Source of the DNA: Vanilla planifolia
Taxonomy: Eukaryota > Streptophyta > Magnoliopsida > Asparagales > Orchidaceae
Length of the DNA: 64,000 nucleotides
Reading direction: 5' to 3'
NCBI GenBank assembly: GCA_023846275.1
Contig: CM043869.1
Location: 18,943,501 to 19,007,500 of the forward strand
The notes below the pieces were generated by a model, which did no database searches, was not told where the DNA came from, and saw nothing but the letters and a program-made list of their open reading frames with translations. Of this stretch, positions 12,401 to 24,400 are shown piece after piece; position 1 is the stretch's first letter, and every line of letters starts with the position of its first letter. The position numbers and the translations under genes were made by a program.

Positions 12401-15400
12401 CCTCCTTCCTCATCTTGACCATTGTAGAGCATTGCTAATTGGCACCATTTTAGAGGCCTTTGTTGCCATTAATTGACCCCGTTTGAACTCCTACAATAGC
12501 AACCTCTCACCCTCTTTCTCCAACCTGATGATACATTGTCTCCCTTTTGCAATGGTAAAGAGGGTTATTTCTCTTAAGTTTTTTCTATTTTTTAGTATGC
12601 TTGTGTAATTAGCTTAAATTTATGCTTGTGTGACAGTTGGAATTTTTAACCAATACTAGTGCAGTTACATTGCTAATGGTAAAGCTTATGTTTCTATCTG
12701 AGATGTGTTTGATCACTTGACTTTTAATCATATGTATGATACTTTAACTTTCTGAATGTTTCCTAACTTGCTAAATGTTATTATGGTACTTCATGTTTCA
12801 CAACAATTTTCTTTTCGAATGTCTTGTTGGTCTTTGTTAATTTTTTTTTTTTTTTGTATTAGGATGTTGTCTAATTTAGATGGACATATTCAAACTATAA
12901 TATTGCGTTGTATTGAATTAACCCTCACATCTACATTTGCATAATTTTATGGACCAACTTCTTATCAATGCGTGTTAGCTAAGGTTCTTGCATAGTATTT
13001 CATTTATTTGATTGCAATGGTTTTGCTCGATGACTTGACTCAGTTTTTTTTGTTTTTATAATGTATGAGTTTTTAAGGTGAATTTTCTCTTACTCACTTG
13101 TATTTCACTATCAGCAACATACCTTTTAGTAAGCCGAATATCTCTTTCTTTGATTGCTATTTTTTATTGTGACATAATAACCATTTCCCTTAGAATTGAT
13201 TCATGCAAAGTTGAATAGTCATTATTGCAGTTTTGAATGGCTTTGATTTTCATAAAAATGAATATAATGAAGAGTAGGCATTTGAGTTTCATAACTCTTA
13301 AAGTTTCAAAACGTTATAGCCATTCAGTTGCACGTTATTTTACTTTCGGCACCATTTGTTTTTTCTTTTTTACTTTATGGTAATTTTATTTTGCAAAAAA
13401 GACTTCCTTAATCTTAAAATTTGAAAATGATTTTTTTTATTATTCTTCATATTAATGAATAAATCGTTGTTTTTCGAAATGTAATCACTAGGAGTGCAAT
13501 TGATAATAATCTAAAACATTTTTCAATTTGTTTGATCTTGTGTTTTAAAAGATTTTTTTACTTCAAAATTATTAAAAATTAATCTAATTTTTTTTGTTTT
13601 ATCACAATAAAAAATTTATTCAAAATTTTTTTAACATATTTTAAAAAATAGGTAGAATCCGACATTTAAATTTCATGAATTTTAATTTCATGTAAACCTA
13701 ATGCAATTTCTAATTGTTTTATTTTATTGTTCTTTTTATTTTTAAATCAATATAAAAAAAATGTAGAAAAATTGCATAAGTTTTGATCACACTAAAAGAT
13801 AACTAAAATTGATTTCTTAGTTTTTCAAGGGAAAAAAACAAAAATGATTTTGCTGCATTTTTTCATTATTATCTTATTTTACAAAATTTGAAAATAAAAA
13901 GGGATGGTAATAAAAGAAAGGAATCTAATGTCTATTGAAGGTTTTTATTTTTTTTTAATTTTATAAAATTATATATTTTAAATCCTTTTTCTATATAAGA
14001 TCTTTACTCTCAATAGAGTTTTATTGACATTATTAACACCAAATTGAGTTTTTTTGATATAATGTGATATATCATTAAAGTAGTGATTGATGCACAAACT
14101 TTTGCAAAAAAGTCAAGATTCTGCATCTTCACTACTATCCAGCTTGTAGATGAGTCACCTCTCTTGTTGAGGGACAATTATGGGATTTCATTGCTGAGTA
14201 CTTGATTGGTATGCATTTGCCATATGGATTACATAGCTTTGACAATTATGGGAATTCATTTTTTAGGCCAGCACCAAGCATTGTCTCTAGTCTAGCAAGC
14301 ATTTACATCTCTGTTTAAAGTACATTAGTGCACCAGTGCTAGGCACAACCTTGCTTTGCTATCTCAAAAGACGCTTATGTCGTGGCATTGACGTGAATTC
14401 CTACTATATCACGCACAATGTACATTGTTACAAATCATATTAGGTTGAGGAACATTTTATGTTTGTTTCCTAAATAATTTAGAAGATGGATACCTAGAAA
14501 AAGAGAACGTTTTGAAGAACGGCTGACCTAAAGTTAATATGATAATCATAGTTTTTGAAGAGGGCATAGAAGATGAGTATGAAACCTTTGGGTTGTCATC
14601 TTATACATTGCATAATGTTTGTTCATTATTTGATGACATGACATCCGTGCAAAATAGGGTGTTGTGACTATTTTTTTCTTTTGATGTGTGTCATCCATGC
14701 CTTTTCTTCCACCTGATTTTTCAAATATCTTAAAGTGTTTGGTTTTAGAGCTTGTAGACTCGTGAGGGCTCATTGTAAAACTTGTCTTATTGGTATTAGA
14801 GCCTTATTGTCTTGTTGATTGTTCTTATACACCCCATGAGGATGATCATTTAAATTTATTTTTGATTTACCCACACCATCTCAAGGGTTTACATTGATAT
14901 CATTTCTAATTATGGAGACAATAGAGATTGTAGTTCCAGTAATTTATGATGCCCATCAAACAATTTGTTAGATCAATCCCATTTTTTTGTCCCTTCACAA
15001 TGAGCAATCCTAGTCATTACATTCTTTTTTGTTATTATTACTTTATTACCATGAGATTATTACGAATATGCTATGTGAATAATATGATATAGAACAATCC
15101 CCATGTATTTTGATTACATTAGGACATTTGGAAGCCTTACACTAACCTATTGGGAGAATATTTTCAACAAGGACAATTACATCCAAAAACCATAGATAAT
15201 TATCTATTTTATTTTCTCTATTAAAAGATGAGGATAATTTTTATGCTCACTTGGTAAAATGCAATAATTTGCTTTATGTTTAATATTTATTTTTCATTAG
15301 AATGAGATGATGTACCACCTTTAGTTGATGTGTTATTGTTTAATTTGTGTCAGGTTGACATTACTTCATTATGTATTATATATGTAAATTTTACATTTAG

Positions 15401-18400
15401 TAAAATGTAATGTTTGTTAATTTATGAAAGATTAGTTGAAGATGATGTTATTTTTCAAGAAATGTTATTAAAGTGGAATGCATGATGACATGTGGTGGCT
15501 CTTTACCAAACCCATTCATTAAGTTAATCAACTCTTGTCTTGATTAGGTATAATATTCTTTATGAACTTACTATTGTTATTGTTGTTTTTTCCATAACTA
15601 CAGCTAATCTATCATCCCATACATTCATCCATTAGAAAAATCCCACAAAGAACCATAGCATTGTCTAACCTTCTAATAGATTTTCAAGTCTTCTCACCTA
15701 AGATTTCGGAGATGATAGTCACTCTTCTCTCTTCGTATTGATGGTAATAATTTCCTTGGCTAAGAAGAATTAAGGGAAATGATGTTATGTCTCTTATCAA
15801 TCTGTTGATTCCTTTGGTTTCATTGGTATGTCTATTTGGCTTTTGTAATCTATTTTATCTTCTCCCTTAGGTAATTTTTATTTTGCTAGGGACCATTCAT
15901 TCTCTTGGAAATTTACTCTTTCCCTAGTGTTTTTTTTGTAATCTACTTTCATGGTAAAGCGAGGTGCAAATTGCCCTTCAAGGTTTTTGAAAAAATAATC
16001 TTGTCATCGGAGAGTCCTTACAACAAAATAATAAAAATCGAATTAATTAAACATGGATATTTTATACAATGTTTGTTGCTTTGTAAAAGAATGTCTTATT
16101 TCTTCATTTTTCAATATAAGAAGACAAATGGGAAAACATGTCTACTTTATAAGATTTCAAAAATATTTAGGTAAGAATGCAAGGCTTGCAGTTATTGGCC
16201 CATTACTAAATCCACATCAATTGGTCTTTATTAACTTTTTTACCACCTCAAATTTGTATACTCAGACTTCATATTAATCCTTAGTAATGGTACTAAAATA
16301 GAAACCATTATTCCACATTGTTACTTTTCTACTCCTTCAAGTCTACATAAGGGAAATAATCATTGGGAAAACATCTTTTGGCCTTTAAATATTTTGTGGA
16401 CGCGTTAGCTTCAGTTAAAGAGGCTTGAAGGAGCATGAATGATCGGTCTCTTGATCACTTTGTTAAAATGATACAGGAAGGAAGAATCATAATATTGGTA
16501 TTTATTTCAAAAGTTTTATTCATTGATATCAAGGTAGGTTGCATTCTTAATGCAATAATTGTTTCATATCAGACCACACACCATGCATTCTAGATGATGT
16601 GGTCAGCTATGTTTGGAGTGAGCAAGTGTTATGATAATAGTTCACAAAGTTTGTCATGAGAAGTTTAAGTGTTCTTAACGTTTGCGTTGCATTTTTTGTT
16701 AGTTTTCTTCTGTTATGTGTCTTTAAATATATTGTATTTACCTTTTACAAATTGGATGATAACAAAACATGATGTCTAATTTTTCTTGTAATTTCTTTGC
16801 TCTCAATGTAAACATATAAAGTAATCTTTTTCCATTAGATATTTTGAATTATTTAAATATAAGTTAATTACAAATGCGTTTATCATGTTTTTCTAATAAT
16901 GCAAAAAAGTATGTGAATTTCAATGATTATCTTATAAATTCTTATTGTTTCATAAATACAATAACTAGTTTCTTGTTATTTTTTTTTCTTTAAATTACCT
17001 ATCAAAATAGTTGTATATTTTCTTATGATTTGTATAAATATGCAAGTAGGTTTTGTATTGAGAATATAGGACTTGTTTTGCTATTTTTATTTCTCAAGCT
17101 TTTAAACCATAGCCTCTTGAGTTAAAATTGAAATTGATATATGTTTTGAATCACTTAAAGATGGTGATAAAGTTTTTCCTTAAGAAGAGGCATCCTAATT
17201 CTAAGGTTGTCACAACATCTCTTCTGAGTATGTATGATTGGGAATCTTATATTTTTTCTCTAACCTTTGCACCAAAACCACTTGTCAAATTGAAATTGAT
17301 AGAATTGTTGTAACACTTAAAAATTGTTGAAATATTCTTTTAATCAAAAAGATGCATCTTAACATTAGAAGTGCTTGGACATTTTTTCCGAATGCTCGAG
17401 AAAAGATGCTTATGAACCTTCTAGTTTTGCTCTTAATGTTATTGAACTTTCAGATGAAACTTAATTTCTCATTAATAAAAATTTTATGAGTAGACTTTTA
17501 TTCTAAACAAAACAAAGAGAAAGGAGAATAAAAACATTTTTTTGAGCAACTGATATATTTTGCTTGATTAACTATTTTATTGTAATTTTAAGTTTTGATG
17601 CTCATGTTTAGTTGCTAATGATGTATTTGCTTGTTTTATTCTTTTTATTGCACCTCATCAAAAGATAATAACCACATTATATCACTTTTTGTAAACTTAG
17701 AAATCCAAAGTGTTCTTTTTCACAAAGTGCCCGAGAGCCGTAAAGCTTTGTTGCTTTCAGAGGTAGAAAGAGTAGCTCAGGTATGTAATGTTTTAACTTA
17801 TCTTTTAAAGATCAGTTTTCAAGTCTTTTTCGAGTGGCATTGTTATGGTTAGCAACTTTAATGTTGTGGTATACAGTTTTTCTTAAATCTTATGTTACAA
17901 AGCATTAGTAATATGTAGGTTAACATATAGAATTAGTTAAGCATCCATGATAAAAGGGAAGTTAATGCCTACATCCATCCGGATAAAGCATCCGTGATAA
18001 AGGGAGAATTAGTATGTACATCTATCCAGATAAAATGCGTTGAGTCATCCTTTTGATTTTTCTTTCAAACCATGCAGGTTAGTGCACACCTTATGTGCTT
18101 TTCAATCATTTCAGTAGGCCTGGCTTAACTTTTGTCTTATAAAACAGCTTATGCCCAACTCTCCAAGAAGGATCTACATTATTTTACCAACAATTTTTTA
18201 TACTGTTTTTAATCCGCTTGCCATATGTTTTTGCTTATAAATCTTTGCATTCTTATTTTTTAAGTTGCTGTAGAGCTAGTCACATTGTTAACAAATATTG
18301 TGTACTGACTTTTGAGCAAAGCCGTCTTTTCTATGGGTTTATGGAGAAGGCAATTGTGTAGAAAAGCAGTGGGAAAGAATGTTTTGGAAGATAGATAAAT

Positions 18401-21400
18401 ATTTATAAAGAAGGGTCAAGCATGGAAGATATTGAAATAGTATACTTTGGGAAATATTTGATTAAATTATAATGAATATGCCAGCAATGTTAAGTGTTTC
18501 ATCATATATATCTATAAAAAGCGTGTCCAAACTATTTTATAGCCTTAAATCCCACATTATTTCTAAAAATACCATGGAACCTGGAAACTTATTTTTTGAC
18601 TGAATATACCATAATATTAAAGCATCTTATGATACATTTGGCTGTTTGTTGTATATTTATTTCAGTTTGTCAACTTTCTTGATCAATTTCAGCCAAATAA
18701 GTTTAAAGTTTCAGTGAGTTGAGTTTCAATATTACATCTTTAAGAAAAGATGGTAGAATCATGCATAGTTTGGGCAAAATATGTAGGAGATATTGGAGTG
18801 GTAAGAGGATGCACCATTGGGAAATATTGATGGAATAATTTGCATGAGAAAGATGAGGGTAAGTTAATTTATTATGTGCTAGTCAATGTAAATGATTTAA
18901 AAGAGGATTCATGAACTCATAAAAATTGAATAAGGATAATTATGATTATGATTGAAATTGTTATGAATCAAAAGTATAGTGCATTCAATTTTTTTAATTC
19001 AGCATTTTGAATGTGGAAAGTAGAGCTTATCTGGTTGAAAACTCGTATGAATTTATTAGACTAGTTAATTTATTTTGTAAGGGATAAGGTGGTAATGATT
19101 GCTTGTTGATTTTAGTTTAAATAGCAAATCTTTACATACCTATTGAATAATTGATTTTGTAAAAGAGGTATGTTGGTTATTAAATAGATTGAAAGTAAAG
19201 AGAATGTATGGCTACTTGTTTAGTACTTGATTTTTTATGTCAAATTGTGTATGTATTGCACATTAAACCTCTACCTAGGATCTAAGATTCATAAAATTTT
19301 GCATGATAAAAAGACTTGGTGACATTAAGTAGTTGTTTGGTTAGTTTTCTTATATTGATCCATCCTCATTCTCAAGACCTACTTTGTGGCAGAAAATCAA
19401 TGGCTATGTAGAAACAATTTAGGTGGAGCATAAAGTGATTTGACCTATTTTAGATGGAGTATGGAAGCTTGGGGAGGGTACACAATAGAGGCAAGGTGAG
19501 AAGCAATCAAATCATGGAAAATGCTTAAGCAATTCAATAAATTCAAGTTCTTTTTTATTTACTTCTCATCTGTTGTAGTTCTTTTCATTTCCTTGCACAT
19601 TGTTGATTTATTCCTGTGTAAAAAGTTTTTCAAGTAGACTTTCTCTAACCCTTACTATCCAACCGAAGAGCGGTCAGCTAATGTGTTCCACTTATTGAAC
19701 AGGGTCTTTGGTCTGTCCGTGATCCCTCGATGCCGAAGGCGTCCTTGAGGCGATCTCACGGTTCTTACGGATGGAGATGATGGGGACAGTCCATGGATTT
19801 TCCTTTCTTTTGCCTCATTTCGCTCAAAGGGTTGAAAGGAGAAAGTGCATCAAGCTATTTGCAAGGGCCAACTTAATTCTCTTTGCTAGGGATCTCAGAT
19901 GAAGGAACTTAGGAGAGCTGCTAACTCCAACTATCGTCTATGTACGATCCATATTAGATATGACCAAATGCCCATCCTACCTCGTCTACATTCTTGATGG
20001 CCCATCTTTTTATCTCAATAGTCCTTTAGTGGCATGTTTCGATCATCTTCCCCATTCGTTAGAAAAAGTGACCCACGGGTTTAGGTACAAGATATTATCA
20101 TTATCGCCTGGACGATTAGACAACCAACCCGTAATCGCAATGACCGAATTACAAGAGTGGAACTCTATCAACTGAGCTATATCCCCTTGATCTGAGTGAA
20201 GCTTGCATGAAAGAGTCAAATGTTTCTTTTATTCTTATCCTTGGCACAGCTAGGCCATCTTAGACTTGAAGTAAATCATCGTGATGACGATCCAACCAAT
20301 TAGGAGAGTATCAATGTATTCTTTTTCGGGAGCGATTCATCTTTCTCGAACGGAGCATACAACTCTTCATTTTACTGCACTCTTCAAGTATTCTTGTTCC
20401 CCCTTCTCCCTTACCATGGCAAGTCTTTGTGAAAGAACTCCAATGTGGGGAAGAAAAAAGAAGGCGTTAAGGGACGAACCCTCCCTAAGGTCGTTGTAGA
20501 AACAAAAAGAATTTTAGTTCAAGGATTCTTCTATTTTCTATTAATTCTTTTTTTAAGATCACCCTTATTTTGTTGGATGGAGTTGGATCATGATGTGCTG
20601 GCCTGTGAAGCTCATCATAGTGTAGCACATGCACTATGCTCTCTTAGGCCATCAACTTGTTCTTGATGTACCCTTCATTCATCGTTCTCATTGATTGGAA
20701 CTGTTACACCCTTGTGTTTGATGAGTCAAGCATAAATGTGTATATTTTATTTGGGTTTGATTTTAAGTAAAATTGTTACTAATTAATTAAATCAAGTCAT
20801 GTATTTTAGATGTCTAAAATAATGGTCTCTAAGGGCCTTGAGGTCATGGCATACTTCAAGGAAATTTGAGACATGCACAAGATTTTTTATAATTGAATTT
20901 CTTTTTATTTCTCTTGAATTTGATATGTCCAAACTTTGAGATTATGAGCCACACTAGTAGTATTAACGTTTAAAAATATTATAAAGTTATTTAATACTGA
21001 ATTTTGATTTTTGGGCCAAGCATATTTGACAAAATGTATAGACATTGGTATTTGATTTTTTAATATTGCTTTGGAATTGTTTTTCATGAATTTCTTTTCA
21101 TAGCTATTTAAATAACTTATAATTCTATAAGAATATAAAATTATCTTTATACACTTATATTCAAATTTTTGGCACAAAAATTCGTCAAAAATACCCTAAA
21201 ACAGCTGAAGTCTCGGGAAAATGTACTGTAGCAATGGGCGGGTCGACCCGGCGCGAAAACAGCCCGTCCAGGTCTTTTAGAAATTAAAAATTTAATTTAA
21301 AAATAAAATTTGGTTGACCCGAGAAGGCCGAGCCAAGCCCGCCTAGAGGAGTTCGGCTAGCGCTGGTCAACGGTCAAATCAACAGTGCCTGGCTGAGCCA

Positions 21401-24400
21401 AGCCCGCCCAAAGCCTGCCGAGAGGAGCTCGGCTAGGTCAAACTGCAGCGCGGTCAACAGTCAATGAACAATGCTTGGCTAAGTCAACCCGAACCAGGTG
21501 ATCAAGTCCTGGTCAAGGGGGGAGCCAACCCCAAAGAGGCTCGCAATGTAAATAGGGTGGATTTCTTATATAGCGCTCCAACACTTCCGCATACGCAATG
21601 TGGGACTAAAAATCCCAGTTTCAACCTTTGCGGGATCCAATGGCTCAGATCAAGCCCGCCCGGATCCAACGCACAGGATTCATCCCATAAGGTAAAATCT
21701 GTGTCGTTCATCTTTGCGCCCGGATCCTACGCACAGGATTAAATCGCGTATACGGTAATCGCGAGATTTAATCCGTGCCGTTCGATTACGCGCCCGGATC
21801 CAACGCTCTGGATTAAGCCCGGACGGTAAAATGCGTAAATCAATCTGCGCCGTTCGTTTTTGGGCCTGGATCGGACGGTGGCTGCTTTCCGTCCGTTGCC
21901 CAAACGGCTAATTAATTTTTGGAGCCGTTGGGGGTGTTTTTAGAGCTCAAATTTGAGCTCTATAAATAGGGAAAATTGATGTATTTTTCAGTTTTAACTT
22001 TTGCTAAATTTTTCAAAGATTTCAGATCTCAAAATTCGAGCACTCAAGCAAAAACGGTGCATCCAAGCTCAAAAAGCAAAGCGGCAAGAAGGCTATTGGA
22101 ATTAGAGGTTTTTCAATTATTTCTCAATTTCTATCCCTCTAATTTGTCGATTGTGTGTGCCTCTTCTTTTCTCTTATTTCTCTTAAGTTTTTTGCCAATC
22201 GTTGTACTTTTCGTTTTGGGGCAAGGGCATCCCGGCAGTAGTGCTAAAGCCCCGGGTTTGAGTTGAGCCCGGTAAAAACTCAAGTAGGTTTGGGATTAGC
22301 CGTAGTAAAAATCCCAAGTAGGTTTGAGGTGAACCGTACGAAAAACCTCACTTGTAATCGGTGCATTTAGTGGATTTGTCCCAACACCGGTTGGGGGTGC
22401 ACGTAGACTCGGTTTTGAGTCGAACCACTTAAAAATTTGTGTGTTCAACTCTCTTTACTCTTGTTTAAAGGTTTTTAAGTTTAATTTCGAAATTCATAAA
22501 ATTTTAAATACACAATTCACCCCCCCTCTTGTGGGATTTCCTTAGCACGAAACACTTCAAGAACGACTAGTTGGGCGAGTTGTTGCTCAATGTAGTCTAA
22601 TTTGATAGACTTAGATGATAACGTTTGGTATGGATTTGAAGCACAATGTTGGAGGCTTTCCTTTGACTTAGTATACCTGTTTTTAACTAGATTCGATCCA
22701 ATTGTCATAAACAAAAAAAATGGGTAGTCAACACCTTTGAGAGATTGGTTGCTTTCGATTGTTAGTTCTACTATAATGATATGATTACTTTGCATCATTT
22801 TAATTCTAGGCTCCAACCTTAATGCATTTTGAATCTACTATAGTTGAACCACAAAGAGTCAACTCCTACAAAGGGCTAGTTGTGGTCAACCATGCAAACG
22901 GTGATATGTTTATCTAGATGCACATTGCGATCTTAGTGATCACGTGATGCATTATGTAGGGTTTATGTGGTGTCCCAAACATTGATTATTAGTTATTATA
23001 AATAAAGATTAACGGTATAAATAAAAGTGAATACGATGCGACAATATATGTGTATGTATATGCAATATGATGTATGTAAATAGATGATGTGCAAATATGA
23101 AGCAATTGGAAAACTAAACTATGATGGATAGAAAATAAAATTACCTTATAACCCTAATGGTAACAATGCTTTCATGTCAAATTTGATGTAAGATAGAAAA
23201 TGAGACTTTAAATCACTACAATTCTTATGGCATACAATGCACAAAAAAAATGTTACATTTTCTTTTATGAAATCTAATTAAGTAGAGAAATGGTGTTGTT
23301 AAAGTGCTACTTGATTTGGTTATTTAAGAGCAATAGTGATAGTACTTGTAAACCTATCTATTTTCACCACACAATTACAGAGTTGATAAAAAATGAATAA
23401 CCCCAAAAATTTTAAGGAATGGTATTGAGAAGAATTGTCATGGATTTAGTTCTAAAAACATCATGATTTGTAGTCTTGGAAGGATCACCCCATCCCAAGA
23501 GGACAATAGGTCACTTTAGGTAGACTGTTCTTATTGTCCTGGGCATTGGCATTGCTGCGCTGAAATAATGATCCAAAAATTTGTATAGACTTTGAGAAAA
23601 TCATGCATGTAGGAAATATGCAAGTGCAAGCACAAAGAGGGTTAACAAGGTTTGACCCTTTGAATTGGGGGCATGTGACAATGAACTTCTCTTAGGCTCC
23701 TCACCACTCCTTGCAAAGACCTAATAACCTTTTCGTTTCAAGATTTGTTCGTTGTAACAATACAATGATTGAACATCGCAATGGCAACACAATGATGGCT
23801 TGAAGAGAATAACTTCCTAGCAATTAAAAGTTCCATTCTAATATATGTTGAGGTTGTATAAATAGATCCCATGAAATCCCATTGGTACCCTAATAGCAAA
23901 CCTTTTAAATCCCTTGCATTCCTTGGAACCAGTTGTTTATAGTTGTTGGATATTGGCTATGCTGGACTTTAAGTGTGAACTGCACTAGACTTGTTACTTT
24001 ATTTGATTTGGTGGTTCCTATGCTTACTGTCTTGATAATAAATATGAAACTATCTAGTTTGAATAGGTGGGCTTGTTTGAAAATTTTATCAAACATTAGT
24101 TATGTGAAATTTGTCCAAAAATAAACACACACACACACACACACAGATATTATTAAACACAATAAAAACTAGAAGAGAAAAAACAAAATACATGCTCAAA
24201 TACCATAGGTATTATAAGGGGAAAAGTTCACATTTCTTGCATCAAATTTCAAACTGTTATGTTTGAATGGCAAAAGATAATTCTATCAAATGTTGCATGT
24301 CTTTGAAGGCATATAGTGGTGGGTGCCTTTCTTGCTGCTTTGCAAATATATGTAGTTATGCATGATTGGAACTTTTAGTTATAGATATGGAGGTTGGAGC

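Larger units (their letters stand above)
19640..20490 (-). other. Nuclear plastid DNA (NUPT): trnI-GAU/trnA-UGC region
   Basis: On the minus strand the order is the 3' part of the trnI-GAU intron (about 20,490-20,273), a trnI 3' exon remnant, the short trnI-trnA spacer, the trnA-UGC 5' exon, and most of the trnA intron to about 19,640. This is the colinear order of the chloroplast rRNA operon between 16S and 23S. Long stretches match the plastid sequence as I remember it, for example AAGGACGCCTTCGGCATCGA (minus strand) and TTCAATAAGTGGAACACATT. It is moderately diverged and more GC-rich than its surroundings. It lies antisense within a VPS54 intron and cannot make a working tRNA. Confidence 0.88.
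20702..22547 (+). mobile_element. Ty1/copia-type solo LTR
   Basis: A single long terminal repeat of about 1.85 kb runs from TGTTACACC to ..CTTAGCA. Plant Copia LTR hallmarks are a GC-rich U3 with tandem motifs, TATAAATA at 21,961, a U5 with GGGGGTGCACGTAGAC and CGAACCACTTAAAA, and a CACAATTCACCCCCC terminal stretch. No primer-binding site or coding part follows, so it looks like a solo LTR. Flanking bases GGAAC and (shifted by one) GAAAC may be a decayed target-site duplication. It shares U5 and promoter layout with the LTR in the 37.9-40.7 kb fossil. It sits in the same VPS54 intron as the plastid insertion, about 210 bp away. Confidence 0.78.

Noticed and set aside
14789-14803. TTGGTATTAGAGCC, one base from the tRNA-Met-type primer-binding site of plant LTR elements
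   Set aside because: No LTR end directly before it and no clear gag domain after it could be supported, so a single short match is too weak for an element call.
15905-16277. Open frame with a KKTNGK..LYKI-like stretch, reminiscent of a Ty3 reverse transcriptase
   Set aside because: The resemblance is short, with no following conserved block. It could be chance.
20500-20700. Extension of the plastid insertion up to the LTR start
   Set aside because: Beyond about 20,490 I could not match the sequence to the trnI intron, so the insertion was ended there. A plastome alignment could move this boundary.
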